Source of the DNA: Candidatus Omnitrophota bacterium | Lineage (GTDB): Bacteria > Omnitrophota > Gorgyraeia > Gygaellales > Profunditerraquicolaceae | NCBI GenBank assembly: GCA_028716305.1 | Contig: JAQUQA010000048.1 | Coordinates: 1 to 8,170 of the forward strand | DNA length: 8,170 nt | Direction: 5' to 3' | Part shown: one piece after another, positions 5,518-8,170 of the stretch | How positions within the stretch are numbered: position 1 is the stretch's first letter | Layout: every line of letters starts with the position of its first letter | Made by a program: the position numbers and the translations under genes | Notes under the pieces: model-generated | Told to the model about the DNA's origin: nothing | Databases searched by the model: none | What the model saw: the letters and a program-made list of their open reading frames with translations, nothing else

Positions 5518-5640
5518 TTCGTAGTGCGTATTACGTAGTGCGTATTGCGTGAATGGGATGATTTTGAGGGGTTTTGGTCTTGTAATGAGAATGGCCGATC
5601 AAATTTTTCGCACTACGCAATACGCAGAACACAATACGAA
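5518..5640. repeat. Heptamer inverted repeat between convergent alr and lptG
   Basis: The left arm 5518-5553 is built of CGTAGTG, CGTATTA and CGTATTG units. The right arm 5607-5640 is built of CGCACTA, CGCAATA and CGCAGAA-like units, and its reverse complement follows the left arm closely but with several mismatches. The arms flank a 53-nt non-repetitive loop (5554-5606). The element starts at the nucleotide after the alr stop and ends 1 nt before the lptG stop, so it fills the whole gap. Its position suits a bidirectional terminator, but there is no strong U-run on either strand directly after the stem. Confidence 0.8.
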
Positions 5641-5641
5641 A

Positions 5642-6742
5642 TCAAGGCAAGGTATAAATCATATACAGGCTGGCTGACAATGCTACGACGTGGCTGAGGC
5701 TGGTTGCTACCAGCGGAGGCAGGACTCCCGCGTAGCCAAAAGCCACGCTTACCGCATTAAATACGTAGTATAAAAACCCCATAATTACCGAAATCCCCAG
5801 AGAAGACAGTCCGGTTGCCCGTTTTTTCATCCGTAGGGAAAAAGGTATCCCCAGGAAGATGATAATCAGGCTGGTTAAGGGGAAGGTGAACCTTTGATAA
5901 AGGTCGACCTTCAGGTCCTTGATCACGCCGGTGGCCCCGCTTTTGGAAAGTTTCCAGATGTATTCATCCAGCTGGCTGATGTTCATGTGGTCGGGGCGCT
6001 GCCTCTGGGTCAGAAAGTCGTGGGGGGTTTCCGGTATGGCCATTATTTCTTCGTCCTGATAACGCGGTTCGGCGATGGAATCCACCCCTTTGCCAAAGTC
6101 GTAAGTGATGACCTGATAAAAATTCCAGAGGTTGTCCTTGTAGACTCCCCGGTTGGCGACTATCTTCTTTGTAAGATTCTGGTGCTGGTCGTGCTCCAGG
6201 ATAGTGATCCCCTCCATAGTTTGTTCGGCGGGAAGAAATTTATTGATAAAAAAGAGCCGGTTTCTCATCCCGTACATGCAGAGGTTCGTAATCGGCGCGT
6301 TGCGTTTTTCCTGCACGGATCTCTTGCCGCTTTCAATCTCTTCCCTGATTTTTTGGGTCAAAGTCTGCGAATGGGGAACAAACCTGTCTCCGACGAAGAA
6401 GACGCTAAGGGCGATCAGCACCCCGAAAATAAGCGTGTTTTTGCTGATCTGCATGATGCTTAAGCCCGATGAGCGCATGGCAATGATCTCATTGTCCTTA
6501 TTGAGCTTGCCGAAACTATAAAGCGTAGCCAGCAGGCAGCAAATCGGAGATACCTGGGTAAAAATGATCGGCAAGTAAGAGAGGTAGTATCTTATCAAAA
6601 CGGAAGGTTCCGGTTTTTGCTTTAAGAAATCGGCAAGGTTGGAAAAAACATCAATGATCACATAGAGGGAGATAAAAACAAAGAGGCAGAGAAAAAATAA
6701 CTTAATTACCGAATTTAGCACATAACGGTCTAAGATACGCAT
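5642..6742 (-). CDS. lptG: LPS export ABC transporter permease LptG
   Basis: LptG is one of two inner-membrane subunits of the LptB2FG transporter, which extracts lipopolysaccharide and feeds it to the LptC-LptA bridge. Translation from the ATG at 6742 gives 366 aa beginning MRILDRYV, the typical LptG start. A longer frame to 6796 would overlap lptF by 67 nt and adds unrelated residues, so it was rejected. Membrane helices are expected at about 12-34, 55-78 and 103-119, then a periplasmic beta-jellyroll region at about 125-275, then helices at about 287-304, 311-332 and 340-364. SFGKLNKDNEIIAMRSSG at 76-93 is the cytoplasmic coupling region that meets LptB. The start overlaps the lptF stop by 13 nt with no visible Shine-Dalgarno, so coupling to lptF is likely. 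Confidence 0.93.
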   Translation of the reverse strand: MRILDRYVLNSVIKLFFLCLFVFISLYVIIDVFSNLADFLKQKPEPSVLIRYYLSYLPIIFTQVSPICCLLATLYSFGKLNKDNEIIAMRSSGLSIMQISKNTLIFGVLIALSVFFVGDRFVPHSQTLTQKIREEIESGKRSVQEKRNAPITNLCMYGMRNRLFFINKFLPAEQTMEGITILEHDQHQNLTKKIVANRGVYKDNLWNFYQVITYDFGKGVDSIAEPRYQDEEIMAIPETPHDFLTQRQRPDHMNISQLDEYIWKLSKSGATGVIKDLKVDLYQRFTFPLTSLIIIFLGIPFSLRMKKRATGLSSLGISVIMGFLYYVFNAVSVAFGYAGVLPPLVATSLSHVVALSASLYMIYTLP

Positions 6743-7830
6743 AGGCGAACGGTAAGTATTGCCCCCAGTGTCCCCATGATCATATTGGGGAGCCACATGG
6801 CAAAGGTGGGATGCAGGTATCCCTGCAGGCTGATGGCCTCCGCTCCGATAAGCAGCAGGTAGTATATCCCCCCGATCAAGAAGGCCATGCCGAAATTCAG
6901 AGATTTTTCCCTTCTCCTGGTAATAATAGCCAATGATGACCCCAGGAGGATGAAGATGAAACAGGCAAAGGCCAGGGAGATCTTTTCGTTGATCTCGGTC
7001 AAGAGCGGGGCGGGATCAACGCCTTCTTTCTCTAATTTTATGACTTCAGTGCGCAGTTCCTGGATGGTCATGTCTTTAGGCTTCTTTCTGATCTCGGAGG
7101 TATCCTGGGCCTTGCCCAGGTTAAGCGTCATAAAATAAGTCTTGAAGTTCAGCTTATAGAAATTAGCGGGATTTTTCGGGTCCGGCTCATCAGAGGTCCC
7201 GTCGATAAGCTTCAGTTTTACCATATTCTTTTCCGGTATGGCGATAAATTCTCCCTGTTTGGCAACGATCGTCCGGGTGGGCTTTCCCTCCTGCGGTTCG
7301 TAAATCCGCACGTTATGCAAACGGTTTTTTTTCTGGTCTATCCCGTATACGAAAAGGATGTATTTCTGGAAAGAATTGATGAATACCCCGGGCTCAAGGG
7401 CGGCAGTCGGGTTCTTGACCCCCACATCAATGAGCGTTTTTCTTAAGCTGAAATGGGCGTAGGGTATTACCCGGTCGTTAAATACTACCAGGATCAGGCT
7501 CAAGATCGTCCCAATGATCAATAACGGCACGATCAGGGTGATCAGGTTAATTCCGCTGGCCCTGATGGCGATTATTTCGTTGTCTCCGGAGAGGCGGCCC
7601 AGCGACAATAACGTTGCCGTCAGCGTGGCAATCGGCAGCGTATATGTAAGTAGGGAGGGCATCATGAATAAGAATAACTGCGATACGGTCATGATATCGA
7701 CGCCCTTGTTGATCACCAGGTCGGTTAGCTTGATCAGGTTGCCCAAAAGCATTACGAACGTAAGCACCCCCAAGGCCAGAAAAAGCGGGCTGATAAATTC
7801 TTTTAAGAAATAATTCCTTAGTATTTTCAT
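6730..7830 (-). CDS. lptF: LPS export ABC transporter permease LptF
   Basis: LptF is the partner of LptG in the LptB2FG lipopolysaccharide extractor in the inner membrane. The ATG at 7830 (MKILRNYFLKEF) is chosen because that is where family similarity begins. The longer frame to 7857 overlaps the upstream gene and adds 9 unrelated residues. The protein is 366 aa, with helices at about 12-35, 50-75 and 97-116, a periplasmic domain at about 125-280, and three more helices at about 285-303, 312-334 and 342-361. SLGRLSGDNEIIAIRASG (76-93) is the presumed LptB-coupling region. It is assigned LptF rather than LptG because it comes first and lacks the LDRY start. It follows the ComF-family gene by 4 nt and overlaps lptG by 13 nt. 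Confidence 0.92.
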   Translation of the reverse strand: MKILRNYFLKEFISPLFLALGVLTFVMLLGNLIKLTDLVINKGVDIMTVSQLFLFMMPSLLTYTLPIATLTATLLSLGRLSGDNEIIAIRASGINLITLIVPLLIIGTILSLILVVFNDRVIPYAHFSLRKTLIDVGVKNPTAALEPGVFINSFQKYILFVYGIDQKKNRLHNVRIYEPQEGKPTRTIVAKQGEFIAIPEKNMVKLKLIDGTSDEPDPKNPANFYKLNFKTYFMTLNLGKAQDTSEIRKKPKDMTIQELRTEVIKLEKEGVDPAPLLTEINEKISLAFACFIFILLGSSLAIITRRREKSLNFGMAFLIGGIYYLLLIGAEAISLQGYLHPTFAMWLPNMIMGTLGAILTVRLCVS

Positions 7831-7834
7831 CGGT

Positions 7835-8170
7835 TTAATTTGCCAGGGTGAGCACAAAAACGATGCCTGATCCGGCGCTCTTAAGCGCGAGGGCGGCCTC
7901 GGAACAGGTCGCGCCCGTAGTTAATACATCGTCGATCAACAGGATATTCTTATTTTTGGTTAAACTGCCGTCTCTTACCGCGAAACTCCCTTGAACATTC
8001 TTTAATCTCTGCGCGGGGTCTATCTGGGTCTGGCTCAAGGTGTGGCGTTCGCGGATCAGGCAATCCGAAACCATCTCTTTGCCGAATTCTTCGGCGATAC
8101 ATTCGCCGAGAAGCCGCGCCTGGTTGAACTCCCTTTCGCGGAGCCTGGTTTTGTGCAGGGGGATAGGCAT
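7835..8170 (-). CDS. comFC: ComF-family phosphoribosyltransferase, C-terminal part
   Basis: The visible 111 residues are the C-terminal half of a type I phosphoribosyltransferase-like protein of the ComF/GntX family; the N-terminal part, usually with a cysteine zinc motif, lies beyond the right edge. MPIPLHKTRLREREFNQA at the edge matches the internal VPVPLHxxRLRERGFNQ motif of the family, so the Met at 8168-8170 is probably internal and not the start. The PRPP-binding loop is ILLIDDVLTTGAT at 76-88 of the fragment, with the acidic pair Asp80-Asp81. ComFC proteins are linked to DNA uptake in naturally competent bacteria, but many carriers are not competent and the exact reaction is uncertain. 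The stop lies 4 nt before the lptF start, so the genes are probably cotranscribed. Confidence 0.88.
   Translation of the reverse strand: MPIPLHKTRLREREFNQARLLGECIAEEFGKEMVSDCLIRERHTLSQTQIDPAQRLKNVQGSFAVRDGSLTKNKNILLIDDVLTTGATCSEAALALKSAGSGIVFVLTLAN

Noticed and set aside
5554..5606. A small RNA or gene in the loop of the alr-lptG element
   Set aside because: The 53-nt loop has no start codon with a useful frame and no evident structure or promoter.
5894..6463. A 189-codon open frame on the plus strand
   Set aside because: It lies entirely antisense to lptG, has no recognisable domain or ribosome site, and lptG is strongly supported on the other strand.
6743..6796. An N-terminal extension of lptG by 18 codons
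   Set aside because: It would overlap lptF by 67 nt and adds residues unlike any LptG N-terminus; MRILDRYV at 6742 is the family start.

Overview
This window looks like chromosomal housekeeping DNA from an uncultured Gram-negative-type (diderm) bacterium. The LptF/LptG pair implies a lipopolysaccharide outer membrane, and alanine racemase implies peptidoglycan. The overall style (moderate GC, tightly packed short operons, intergenic gaps full of short palindromic repeats) would suit Omnitrophota or a similar candidate phylum, but that placement is an impression and not something the sequence proves. No tRNA, rRNA, CRISPR array, insertion sequence or phage gene was seen.

Layout, plus strand: (1) the last 49 codons of a 4Fe-4S protein, probably of the DUF362 type (to 151); (2) a repeat-filled gap; (3) a TPR protein translationally coupled to mtnA, a methionine-salvage isomerase (382-2006); (4) a 72-bp hairpin element; (5) a thiL-tsaE-tsaB cluster (2101-4213) joining thiamine diphosphate synthesis to the tRNA t6A modification machinery; (6) a composite repeat block running from the end of tsaB to just before alr; (7) alr, alanine racemase (4399-5517). 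Minus strand, convergent with alr: a ComF-family phosphoribosyltransferase cut by the right edge (8170-7835), then lptF (7830-6730) and lptG (6742-5642). These three genes abut or overlap and look like one operon.

Functionally, TsaE and TsaB are the accessory ATPase and the TsaD partner of the t6A complex (TsaD and TsaC are not here). LptF and LptG are the two membrane subunits of the LPS-extracting ABC transporter (LptB, LptC and LptA are not here). Alr supplies D-alanine for the cell wall. The other genes are general metabolism.

The unusual part is between the genes. All four gaps at transcription-unit boundaries (152-381, 2007-2100, 4124-4398, 5518-5641) are built from degenerate repeats with a strict period of about 7 bp. 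They are arranged mostly as inverted repeats. The unit sequence differs from element to element while the period stays the same. Two elements share a 36-nt segment with 30 identities. One array has been absorbed into the 3' end of tsaB as a lysine/arginine-rich tail. Right after three of these elements, the downstream genes start without a clear Shine-Dalgarno sequence but share a TACCT...AATT leader. This repeat system is the best candidate here for something poorly described.
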